Source: Gordonia sp. OPL2
GTDB taxonomy: Bacteria > Actinomycetota > Actinomycetes > Mycobacteriales > Mycobacteriaceae
Direction of reading: 5' to 3'
Assembly: GCF_003797825.1 (NCBI RefSeq)
Contig: NZ_RKME01000017.1
Coordinates: forward strand, 57,635-121,634
Length of the DNA: 64,000 nt
Shown: piece by piece, positions 34,268 to 41,611 of the stretch
Layout of the letters: each line of letters opens with the position of its first letter
How positions within the stretch are numbered: the first letter of the stretch is position 1
The notes under the pieces: generated by a model
Database searches by the model: none
Told to the model about the DNA's origin: nothing
Seen by the model: the letters and a program-made list of their open reading frames with translations, nothing else
Program-made: the position numbers and the translations under genes

Positions 34268-35886
34268 CCCGACGCACCGATCCCGGTCTGCGGCGCCTTG
34301 GTCAGGGACGCGGAGATCGCCGGCTCCGGAACCGACCGGATCGAGGTCCGTCCGGTCCGGAGGTACTCCGTGATCGCCCGATCCAGGGCCGGATTGCGGC
34401 GGCCGAGTTGCGCGTGATCGCCACCGCCTACGGTGATGAGATGGCTGCGCATCAGACGTTGCATGGCGAACGATCCGCGGTACGGCGTCTGCGGATCGCC
34501 CAGACTCTGGATCTGCAAGGGGGTCACCGCGAGTCCGCGGTTGGCGAGTGCGACGGTCCGGGTGACCGCCGGCGCACCCGCGCACGCCATCCCGGACTCG
34601 TAGATCAGACCGGGAGCGTCGTACACATCGCCGACGACGTAGTTCGCGAAGAAGGCCGCCGGGATCGTCGCGGGCTGCGCCGGTACCTGATTCTCGTTGC
34701 ACACTATCAGGTTCTGCATCTCCTGCATGGTCGTCAGGAGCTCGACGACCTGCGGATTGGGCGTCGACGGCGCGTCGGCGCGTCCGGCCGTGCGCAGCGC
34801 CACCAACGGCCACAGGTTGCGGTCGGGCGCGGCGAGCCGGGTGATCCCCAGCAGCGACGACTTCGCCTGCAGCCCACCGGGAACGAGTATCGTCGCGACG
34901 AAGTTCTCGAACCGCGCCCGGGCGTCGGCGGTCAGATCGACCCCGGCGATGTACTGCGCGGCAACGGCCCGGAGACCGGGTGGGACGTCGCCGACCCGGG
35001 CGGGCGGCGCGGCCAACGACGGCGGCACACCCGACTCCTTCGCGACCCTCGCACTCCACGCCCGATAGACCGCCAGCGGCGTACTACCAAGGTGATAGAT
35101 GTTGTCGCGCTGCGCGATCCACGCCATCATCTCGTGGGTCCGACGCTTGTACGACGACGTCTGCGCAGACAACACGCTGTTCCACACCCAGGACGGGTCG
35201 ACTCCCGAATCGAGGACGAGACGATCGGTGTGTCCCGGGTACAACGTCGCGTACGTCGACATCAGCAGTGTGCCGTAGGAGATGCCGTACAGGCTGACCT
35301 TCTCCTCGCCGAGGGCCCGCCGCACGACGTCGATGTCGCGGGCGGTGTTCTCGGTGGTGATCGTCCGTACGTATCCGGGATCGGCGCTGTCACAGCGTTC
35401 CCTGGTCAACCCACCGGATGACACGATCGCCGTGATGGCGTCGGAGTCGTCGGCAGGTGCGCACCGAGCCGGAGTCGACGAGAGCAACCCGCGGGGTTGG
35501 ACCGCGACGAGATCCCATTCGTCGCGCACCTCTCGCGGAGCCTTCAGCGCCGAGAACATGCCGATCGCGTCGCCGCCGGGTCCACCCGGATTGCCGATCA
35601 GCACTCCACGCCTGCGAGCCGGGTCGCGCGCGGGAATCCGGCTGATCATGATCTGGATCGTCGGGCCGGATGGCTTCGCGTGGTCGCGGGGCACCCTCAC
35701 GGTGGCGCAGCGGACCTCAGGCCCCGCGCCATGGATCTTCGGGCACGGGCCCCACGACAGCGTCTGCGACCGACCGGGCGCCGGGGCCGCAGAGGCCGGG
35801 ATCACCGACATCAGGCCGACGGCCGCAGCGAGGACCGTCGTCAACACGGCGAGCCGACCGATCAGGGTGGTGTCCCGACTGTTCAC
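34264..35886 (-). CDS. Secreted S33-family alpha/beta hydrolase (tripeptidyl-aminopeptidase-like, TAP C-terminal domain)
   Basis: The 540 residues include a signal peptide ending near ASA-AP (34). Oxyanion loop NPGGPGG (99-105), nucleophile Ser203 in GISYGT, Asp in QSLGDPQTPY and His in GGGDHAQLG form the triad, with the TAP-like C-terminal lobe carrying the last two. Related actinobacterial enzymes are exported peptidases or esterases (SlpD/E, Mtb Caeb-type). Downstream kinase gene is coupled. Substrate unknown. Confidence 0.88.
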   Translation of the reverse strand: MNSRDTTLIGRLAVLTTVLAAAVGLMSVIPASAAPAPGRSQTLSWGPCPKIHGAGPEVRCATVRVPRDHAKPSGPTIQIMISRIPARDPARRRGVLIGNPGGPGGDAIGMFSALKAPREVRDEWDLVAVQPRGLLSSTPARCAPADDSDAITAIVSSGGLTRERCDSADPGYVRTITTENTARDIDVVRRALGEEKVSLYGISYGTLLMSTYATLYPGHTDRLVLDSGVDPSWVWNSVLSAQTSSYKRRTHEMMAWIAQRDNIYHLGSTPLAVYRAWSARVAKESGVPPSLAAPPARVGDVPPGLRAVAAQYIAGVDLTADARARFENFVATILVPGGLQAKSSLLGITRLAAPDRNLWPLVALRTAGRADAPSTPNPQVVELLTTMQEMQNLIVCNENQVPAQPATIPAAFFANYVVGDVYDAPGLIYESGMACAGAPAVTRTVALANRGLAVTPLQIQSLGDPQTPYRGSFAMQRLMRSHLITVGGGDHAQLGRRNPALDRAITEYLRTGRTSIRSVPEPAISASLTKAPQTGIGASG

Positions 35887-35961
35887 GCGTCTATCTCTAG
35901 CAGGGGTCGTGCCGATCCGGCGCGTCAGGGCGACCCGTACCTCTGTCCGACAGGGGCGGAC

Positions 35962-36576
35962 CTAACCCGCGAGCACCCGCCGACCCGACAGCGCTCGTCC
36001 AAGCGTCAGTTCGTCCGCGAACTCGAGATCGCCACCCATCGGCAGCCCGGACGCCAACCGGGTCACCGACAGACCGGGGAAGTCCTTGAGCATCCGCAGC
36101 AGATAGGTGGCCGTCGCCTCGCCCTCGGTGTTGGGGTCGGTCGCGACGATCACCTCGGTCACGTCGACGCCATCCTCCTGATTGGCCAGCCGCCGGAGGA
36201 GTTCGCGGATGCGCAGTTGATCCGGTCCGATCCCCGACAGCGGGTCGAGGGCCCCGCCGAGGACGTGATAGCGGCCGTCGAACTCCTTGGTCCGTTCGAT
36301 CGCATGGACGTCCTTGGGCTCCTCGACGACGCAGATCTTCGTGGCGTCTCGTCGCGCATCCGAGCAGATCCGGCACAGCCGATTCGCCGAGACGTTGCCG
36401 CACTCGGCGCAGAACGTGACGTCGTCGCGGACACGGCCGAGCGCCGCGATCAGCCGATCGATCTCGCTGTTCTCGACGCCGAGCAGGTGGAAGGCGATCC
36501 GCTGGGCACCCTTCGGGCCGAGTCCCGGCTGCTTGGCGAGCTCGTCGATCAGATCCTGGATGGGCCCCTCGTACAT
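35962..36576 (-). CDS. recR: Recombination protein RecR
   Basis: Acts with RecO/RecF in loading RecA at gaps. The 204 residues show a helix-hairpin-helix (QPGLGPKGAQRIAFHLL), a zinc finger with C56, C59, C68 and C71, and a Toprim domain (VVEEPKD, ATDPNTEGEAT). Length is normal. It lies 9 bp downstream of ybaB, the usual actinobacterial pair. Confidence 0.97.
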   Translation of the reverse strand: MYEGPIQDLIDELAKQPGLGPKGAQRIAFHLLGVENSEIDRLIAALGRVRDDVTFCAECGNVSANRLCRICSDARRDATKICVVEEPKDVHAIERTKEFDGRYHVLGGALDPLSGIGPDQLRIRELLRRLANQEDGVDVTEVIVATDPNTEGEATATYLLRMLKDFPGLSVTRLASGLPMGGDLEFADELTLGRALSGRRVLAG

Positions 36577-36585
36577 GTCGGCCGG

Positions 36586-36957
36586 CTAACCGAGACCGGG
36601 CAGGCCGCCGCCGAGACCACCGGCGAGCGGGCCCATCTTCTCCTGTGCCAGCGCCTCGCGCTTCGTGGACAGGTCGGCGAGCGCGCCGAGGACGAGGTCC
36701 TGCAGGGTTTCCACGTCGTCGGCGTCGACGACCTTCGGGTCGATGGTGACCGCGGTGACCTCGCCGGTGCCGTTGCCGGTCACCGTCACGAGGCCGTTGC
36801 CCGCGGTGCCGGTCACCTGCGCCTCGGCGATCTCGTTCTGCGCGGCGAGCAACTGCTCCTGCATCTGCTGGGCCTGGGCCAGCAGACCCGCCATCGGGTT
36901 GTCGCCGCCGCCCTCGCCGCCGCCGAACAGTGAGCTGGGGTCGAAAGGTTGAGTCAC
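36586..36957 (-). CDS. YbaB/EbfC nucleoid-associated protein
   Basis: A 123-residue DNA-binding dimer. MAGLLAQAQQMQEQLLAAQNEI is the long N-terminal helix and GLVTVTGNGTGEVTAVTIDP the YbaB beta sheet; Gly/Pro-rich tails flank them. It may coat DNA near replication or repair sites. GTG 36957 is preceded by TACAGT at exactly 7 nt. First gene of the ybaB-recR operon. Confidence 0.95.
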   Translation of the reverse strand: MTQPFDPSSLFGGGEGGGDNPMAGLLAQAQQMQEQLLAAQNEIAEAQVTGTAGNGLVTVTGNGTGEVTAVTIDPKVVDADDVETLQDLVLGALADLSTKREALAQEKMGPLAGGLGGGLPGLG

Positions 36958-36964
36958 ACCGTCA

Positions 36965-36970
36965 ACTGTA
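36965..36970 (-). promoter_or_regulatory. -10 box of a leaderless promoter for ybaB-recR
   Basis: Minus-strand TACAGT (36970-36965) lies 7 nt before GTG 36957. Confidence 0.55.
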
Positions 36971-36978
36971 TAGCCGTC

Positions 36979-37308
36979 TCAGCGCAGCAACCGATCGACA
37001 TGCTCGGCGAGCTCGTCGACGGTCGCGCCGTCGCCGGGCGTGACCACGAACGAGATCACGTCGTCGCCGAAGAGCCGACTCGCGCGCCTGGTCAGCGCGA
37101 ACTCGAACCTGTCCTCGATGCGTCGCCAGCCGGTGATCGCGCCGTAGATCGGGGCGCTCGCACCGGTGGTGACGCAGTACTCGTCCGCCCGGGGACCACC
37201 GACCAGGTCACGTTGGATCTGGAAACATGCCAGTGACTCGTCGTCGATGAACACCACGGCCTCACACCCCAGGTCGAGATGGCGTTCGTAGGTCGTCTGG
37301 ATGGCCAT
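36979..37308 (-). CDS. Small protein of unknown function, weak Imm10 resemblance
   Basis: A 109-residue soluble protein. CFQIQRDLVGG, DEYCVTTGASAPIYGAITGW and ALTRRASRLFGDDVISF recall the Imm10 family of polymorphic-toxin immunity proteins, but no toxin gene is near, so this may be a domesticated relative. ATG 37308 follows TACCCT at 6 nt (leaderless). Confidence 0.5.
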   Translation of the reverse strand: MAIQTTYERHLDLGCEAVVFIDDESLACFQIQRDLVGGPRADEYCVTTGASAPIYGAITGWRRIEDRFEFALTRRASRLFGDDVISFVVTPGDGATVDELAEHVDRLLR

Positions 37309-37312
37309 GCGC

Positions 37313-38044
37313 TCAGGGTAGACCGGGCGGATTCGGCGGGGTCAGGTCATCGGTGACCGACCGCGCACTCTCGAAGTGCCGGCGGTCCCCGGTCAGCGGG
37401 TCGTCGAATGTCAGCGAGTGCGCGATGAGCCGCAGCGGCTGGGAGAAGTCACCGCGGTCCGGCAGCCCGGCCAGGTCGGGGCGGATCTCCGGGTACAGCG
37501 GGTCGCCGACGATGCCGACCCCGAGGTGCGCCATGTGCATACGCAGTTGGTGGGTGCGACCGGTGAACGGGCGGAGTTCGTAGACCCCGAGACCGCCGGC
37601 CGCCCGGTCGACGAGGGTGATGTCGCTGATCGCGTTCGCCTCGCCCTCGACGACACGCGCACGCAGGTCACCGGCGGTCTTCTCGATCCGGTCGGCCACC
37701 GTATGCGTGACCACGAGGTCCTCGCGGACCGCTGCGAGCGCTCGGTACTCCTTGGTGGCCAGGCGCTCGGCGAAGAGGGCCTGATAGCGCGCACGCACCT
37801 CGGGGCGCAGGGTGAACAGCAGCACCCCGGCGGTCAGCCGGTCGAGGCGGTGCGCCGGCGACACGAGGTCGGTGCCGAGGTGTCGGCGCAGCCGGACGAG
37901 TGCGGTCTGCGTGACGTGGCGGCCGCGCGGCATGGTGGCGAGGAAATGTGGCTTGTCGACGACCACGATGTGGTCGTCGAGGTGGAGTATCGGCAGGTCG
38001 AACGGGATCGCGGGTTCGTCGGGGAGATCCCGGTACAGATACAC
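37313..38044 (-). CDS. RluA-family RNA pseudouridine synthase (start probably further upstream)
   Basis: Isomerises uridine in rRNA or tRNA. The catalytic motif HRLDRLTAG (Asp in HRLDR), the substrate segment PFTGRTHQLRMHM and GDPLYPE are present. GTG 38044 is the first standard start, but it lies inside a beta strand of the conserved fold. Eighty more in-frame codons with family-like sequence (SPLPARDGVDATRVVL) run back to CTG 38284, which overlaps the SRPBCC stop as CTGA and would give 323 residues. I think CTG is the true start. Confidence 0.85.
   Translation of the reverse strand: MYLYRDLPDEPAIPFDLPILHLDDHIVVVDKPHFLATMPRGRHVTQTALVRLRRHLGTDLVSPAHRLDRLTAGVLLFTLRPEVRARYQALFAERLATKEYRALAAVREDLVVTHTVADRIEKTAGDLRARVVEGEANAISDITLVDRAAGGLGVYELRPFTGRTHQLRMHMAHLGVGIVGDPLYPEIRPDLAGLPDRGDFSQPLRLIAHSLTFDDPLTGDRRHFESARSVTDDLTPPNPPGLP
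37315..37320 (-). promoter_or_regulatory. -10 box of a leaderless promoter
   Basis: Minus-strand TACCCT lies 6 nt before ATG 37308. It falls inside the last codons of the pseudouridine synthase gene. Confidence 0.45.
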
Positions 38045-38280
38045 CGAGGTGTTCAGACGCGCCGGTGCGGACAGGTCGACGGGCCGTCCCTCGGCGTCGA
38101 CGATCTCACCGCCGGCGGCACGAGAGACGAGGTCCTCTGGATCGAGTCCGGCGAGTGCGGGCGTCGCGCGCAGGCACTCGCCGACGGTGCACTCCGGTCC
38201 CGATCTCAGGACAACCCGCGTGGCGTCGACCCCGTCCCGCGCAGGCAGCGGCGAGAGGGGTCCGCGACGTCGTCGGCGGC

Positions 38281-38718
38281 TCAGCTCTCCAGACGCTTCT
38301 TGAGATTGCCGAGCAGCTCGGCCTGGATGCGGTTCAGGCCCTTAGGCGCGAAGGTCTTCTCGAAGAACCCGCCGATGCCGCCCGCTCCGGTCCAGGTCGT
38401 GGTGGTGGTGACGCGGCTGCCCGATCCGGCCTTCGCCACGCTGTAGGTCGTCACCATCGACGAGTTCTCGTCGTTCTCCGTGACCGTGTCCGGAACCACG
38501 GAGACGGTTGCCTTCACGTCACGCTGACGCTTCTCGGTGGCCTGCAGGATCCAGTGCACGACGGTGCCCTCACCGTTGCCACCGCTGATCACCGCGTAGT
38601 CGCGGTACTGCGACGGCAGGATCGCCGGACGCACCTCGTTGTAGTCGGCCAACGCCGCCACCACGACATCCGGTGCTGCGGCGATGTCGACGGACTGCGT
38701 TGCGGAAACCTGACCCAC
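38281..38718 (-). CDS. SRPBCC-family (START/polyketide-cyclase-like) protein
   Basis: A 145-residue helix-grip protein, counterpart of Mtb Rv3718c by place and length. VSATQSVDIAAAPDVVVAAL opens the fold, and GIGGFFEKTFAPKGLNRI closes the cavity. Such proteins bind hydrophobic ligands; the neighbouring lipid-modifying genes make a lipid likely. GTG 38718 lies 8 nt after AAAGGAG; a longer frame to 38760 is not needed. Confidence 0.85.
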   Translation of the reverse strand: MGQVSATQSVDIAAAPDVVVAALADYNEVRPAILPSQYRDYAVISGGNGEGTVVHWILQATEKRQRDVKATVSVVPDTVTENDENSSMVTTYSVAKAGSGSRVTTTTTWTGAGGIGGFFEKTFAPKGLNRIQAELLGNLKKRLES

Positions 38719-38764
38719 GATGGGTACTCCTTTGAACTGATTGGCGGGGGGCAAACTCACGTCC

Positions 38765-38770
38765 TAGGCT
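38765..38770 (+). promoter_or_regulatory. -10 box of a leaderless promoter
   Basis: TAGGCT lies 6 nt before GTG 38777. Confidence 0.55.
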
Positions 38771-38776
38771 ATCCAA

Positions 38777-40216
38777 GTGAGCTCGGAGCGGTTGGAGATG
38801 GGGGCGCAGGCGTTCGACGAAGGTGTCGCAACGCTTCTTTCCAGCTACCGGGCGATTCCGCCCGGCGCCACGGTACGACTGGCGAAGAAGACCTCCAACC
38901 TCTTTCGCAAGCGCGCCGACAATCCGCACCCCGGTCTCGACGTCTCCGGCCTCGACCGGGTCATCTCGGTGGACCCCGATGCGAAGACCGCCGACGTCGC
39001 CGGGATGTGCACCTACGAGCACCTGGTCGCCGCGACTCTGCCGTACGGCCTGGCGCCGAAGGTCGTGCCGCAGTTGAAGACCATCACCCTCGGCGGCGCG
39101 GTGACCGGCCTCGGAATCGAGAGCACGTCGTTCCGCAACGGCCTGCCCCACGAGTCCGTCCTCGAGATCGACATCCTCACCGGCGACGGCGAGATCATCA
39201 CGGCGACACCGACAAACGAGAACGCCGACCTGTTCTTCGGTTTCCCGAATTCGTACGGAACCCTCGGCTACTCGGTGCGGCTGAAGATCGAACTCGAGTC
39301 CGTCGAACCGTATGTTGCGTTGCGCCACGTCCGCTTTGACCGGATTGTCGACCTCCAGGACACGATGGAGTCGATCGTCGCCGACGGCGAGTACGACGGT
39401 GAACGCGTCGACTACCTCGACGGTGTCGTGTTCTCCGCCGACGAGTCCTATCTGACCCTGGGCCGCCAGACCGCCGATCCCGGCCGGGGTCGGCGGAGCG
39501 ACGGGGGATCCGGCGTCAGCGACTACACCGGAATGGACATCTTCTACCGGTCGATCCAGCATGCGTCCGGGATCACCCACGACCGCCTGACGATCCACGA
39601 TTACCTGTGGCGCTGGGACACCGACTGGTTCTGGTGTTCACGGGCGTTCGGTGCGCAGAATCCGCGCATTCGGCGCCTATGGCCGAAAAGGTACCTGCGC
39701 AGCAGTTTCTACTGGAAGCTCATCGCACTCGATCATCGCTACAACATCGGCGACAAGCTGAACGCACGCAAGGGCGAGCCTCCGTCGGAGCGCGTCGTGC
39801 AGGACATCGAGGTACCACTCGAGAACACCACGGCGTACGTCCAGTGGTTCCTCGACACCATCCCGATCGAACCGATCTGGTTGTGCCCGTTGCGTCTTCG
39901 CCAGCCCGCACTCGAAGGAGCCGACGGCATCCGGCCATGGCCGCTGTATCCGCTCGAGCCCCGGAAGACCTACGTCAACGTCGGCTTCTGGTCCGCGGTT
40001 CCCGTCACGCCCGGCGATCCCGGGCACACCAACAAGCTGATCGAACGCAAGGTGGCCGGACTCGATGGTCACAAATCGCTCTATTCGGAATCCTTCTATT
40101 CCCCGGACGAGTTCGATGAACTCTATGGGGGCGAAAGCTATCGGCTGCTCAAGAAGCGGTACGACCCGCGGGGCCGTCTGCTGGATCTGTATGCGAAAGC
40201 GGTGAAACGACAATGA
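38777..40216 (+). CDS. FAD-binding oxidoreductase (Rv3719-like)
   Basis: A 479-residue protein with a PF01565 FAD-binding module: ISVDPDAKTADVAGMCTYEH, LGGAVTGLGIESTSFRNGLPHE and DLFFGFPNSYGTLGYSVRL are the flavin-contacting segments. The following gene, overlapping by four bases, encodes a cyclopropane-synthase-like methyltransferase; the pair is conserved in mycolata. A role in modifying unsaturated or cyclopropanated acyl chains, such as reduction of a methylene intermediate to a methyl branch, is inferred. Confidence 0.88.
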   Translation: MSSERLEMGAQAFDEGVATLLSSYRAIPPGATVRLAKKTSNLFRKRADNPHPGLDVSGLDRVISVDPDAKTADVAGMCTYEHLVAATLPYGLAPKVVPQLKTITLGGAVTGLGIESTSFRNGLPHESVLEIDILTGDGEIITATPTNENADLFFGFPNSYGTLGYSVRLKIELESVEPYVALRHVRFDRIVDLQDTMESIVADGEYDGERVDYLDGVVFSADESYLTLGRQTADPGRGRRSDGGSGVSDYTGMDIFYRSIQHASGITHDRLTIHDYLWRWDTDWFWCSRAFGAQNPRIRRLWPKRYLRSSFYWKLIALDHRYNIGDKLNARKGEPPSERVVQDIEVPLENTTAYVQWFLDTIPIEPIWLCPLRLRQPALEGADGIRPWPLYPLEPRKTYVNVGFWSAVPVTPGDPGHTNKLIERKVAGLDGHKSLYSESFYSPDEFDELYGGESYRLLKKRYDPRGRLLDLYAKAVKRQ

Positions 40217-41541
40217 CGACATTCAAGGACAGCCCCCTTCATGCCGGCGGCGAGACCCCACCTGCAGGCAAGATGACCTTGGCCCAGATCTTCGAATCGC
40301 TGATGGGCGGCGATCTCACCATCCGGATCACCGCCTACGACGGCAGCTCGGCCGGCCCAGCGGACGCCGAGTTCGGGCTCGACCTCAAGACTCCCCGCGG
40401 CACGACCTATCTGGTGACCGCGCCCGGCGACCTCGGCCTGGCACGCGCGTACATCGCCGGCGACCTCGAACTCGTGGGGGCACACCCGGCGGACCCGTAC
40501 GGCGCACTGCGCGCCCTGGCCTCCGACCTCAACTTCACCCGGCCTTCCACACTCACACTGGCCCACATCGCGCGCTCGCTCGGTATCGAGCACTTCAAGC
40601 CGATCACCCCGCCCCCGCAGGAGGCTCTGCCCCGCTGGCGTCGATTCGCGGAGGGCCTGCGGCACAGCCGGACCCGCGACGCCGAGGTCATCCACTACCA
40701 CTACGACGTCTCGAACACCTTCTACGAGTGGGTTCTCGGCCCGTCGATGACCTACACGTGTGCGGTGTACCCGGACCTGGAGGCCTCCCTGGAGACCGCC
40801 CAGGAGAACAAGTACCGCCTGATCTTCGAGAAGCTCCGACTCAAGCCCGGCGACCGCCTGCTCGACATCGGTTGCGGCTGGGGCGGAATGGTTCGCTACG
40901 CCGCCCGGCGCGGCGTGCACGTCATCGGCGCTACGTTGTCGGCGGAGCAGGCGGAGTGGGCGCAGAAGGCCATCGTCGACGAGGGCCTGACGGAGTTCGC
41001 GGAGGTCCGCCACAGCGACTACCGCGACGTCACCGAGACCGGCTTCGACGCGGTGTCCTCGATCGGTCTCACCGAACACATCGGCGTCGCGAACTATCCC
41101 GCCTACTTCAAGTTCATCCGCGATCGCCTGCGGGTTGGCGGAATGTTGTTGAACCACTGCATCACCCGGCCCGACAATGCGAGCCGCAGCCGTGCGGGCT
41201 CGTTCATCGACCGCTACGTGTTCCCCGACGGTGAGCTCACCGGCTCCGGCAAGATCATCTCCAAGCTGCAGGACATCGGCGGCATGGAGGTCGTCCACGA
41301 GGAGAATTTCCGCGACCACTACGCGATGACGCTGCGGGACTGGAACCGGAACCTGGTGGAGCACTGGGACGAGGCGGTCGCCGAGGTCGGTGAGGGCACT
41401 GCCCGGCTGTGGGGTCTCTACATGGCCGGCTGCCGCATCGGGTTCGAACGCGACATCATCCAGCTGCACCATGTCCTGGCGACCAAGCTGGACGACAAGG
41501 GCGGCAACGACCTTCCGCTGCGTCCGTGGTGGGACGCCTGA
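40213..41541 (+). CDS. Cyclopropane-fatty-acid-synthase-family SAM methyltransferase
   Basis: The 442 residues contain the CFA fold: HYDVSNTFYEWVLGPSMTYTCAVY, SAM motif I LLDIGCGWGG, motif SIGLTEHIG (Glu/His of the active site) and RAGSFIDRYVFPDGELTG. It adds a one-carbon unit across acyl double bonds of phospholipids or mycolate precursors. ATG 40213 overlaps the FAD gene stop (ATGA). Corresponds to Mtb Rv3720. Confidence 0.93.
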   Translation: MTTFKDSPLHAGGETPPAGKMTLAQIFESLMGGDLTIRITAYDGSSAGPADAEFGLDLKTPRGTTYLVTAPGDLGLARAYIAGDLELVGAHPADPYGALRALASDLNFTRPSTLTLAHIARSLGIEHFKPITPPPQEALPRWRRFAEGLRHSRTRDAEVIHYHYDVSNTFYEWVLGPSMTYTCAVYPDLEASLETAQENKYRLIFEKLRLKPGDRLLDIGCGWGGMVRYAARRGVHVIGATLSAEQAEWAQKAIVDEGLTEFAEVRHSDYRDVTETGFDAVSSIGLTEHIGVANYPAYFKFIRDRLRVGGMLLNHCITRPDNASRSRAGSFIDRYVFPDGELTGSGKIISKLQDIGGMEVVHEENFRDHYAMTLRDWNRNLVEHWDEAVAEVGEGTARLWGLYMAGCRIGFERDIIQLHHVLATKLDDKGGNDLPLRPWWDA

Positions 41542-41558
41542 CACTCAGGCCACCCGAA

Positions 41559-41602
41559 TCTGTAGTACGAACACGCGCATTCCGCGTGTTTCGTACTACA
41601 GA
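41559..41602. terminator. Long bidirectional terminator between cfa-like gene and dnaX
   Basis: TCTGTAGTACGAACACGCG (41559-41577) pairs with its complement at 41583-41602, with a single bulged base and a 5-nt loop. The stem is unusually AT-rich for this genome. The two genes converge on it. Confidence 0.8.
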
Positions 41603-41611
41603 ATCGAACTG

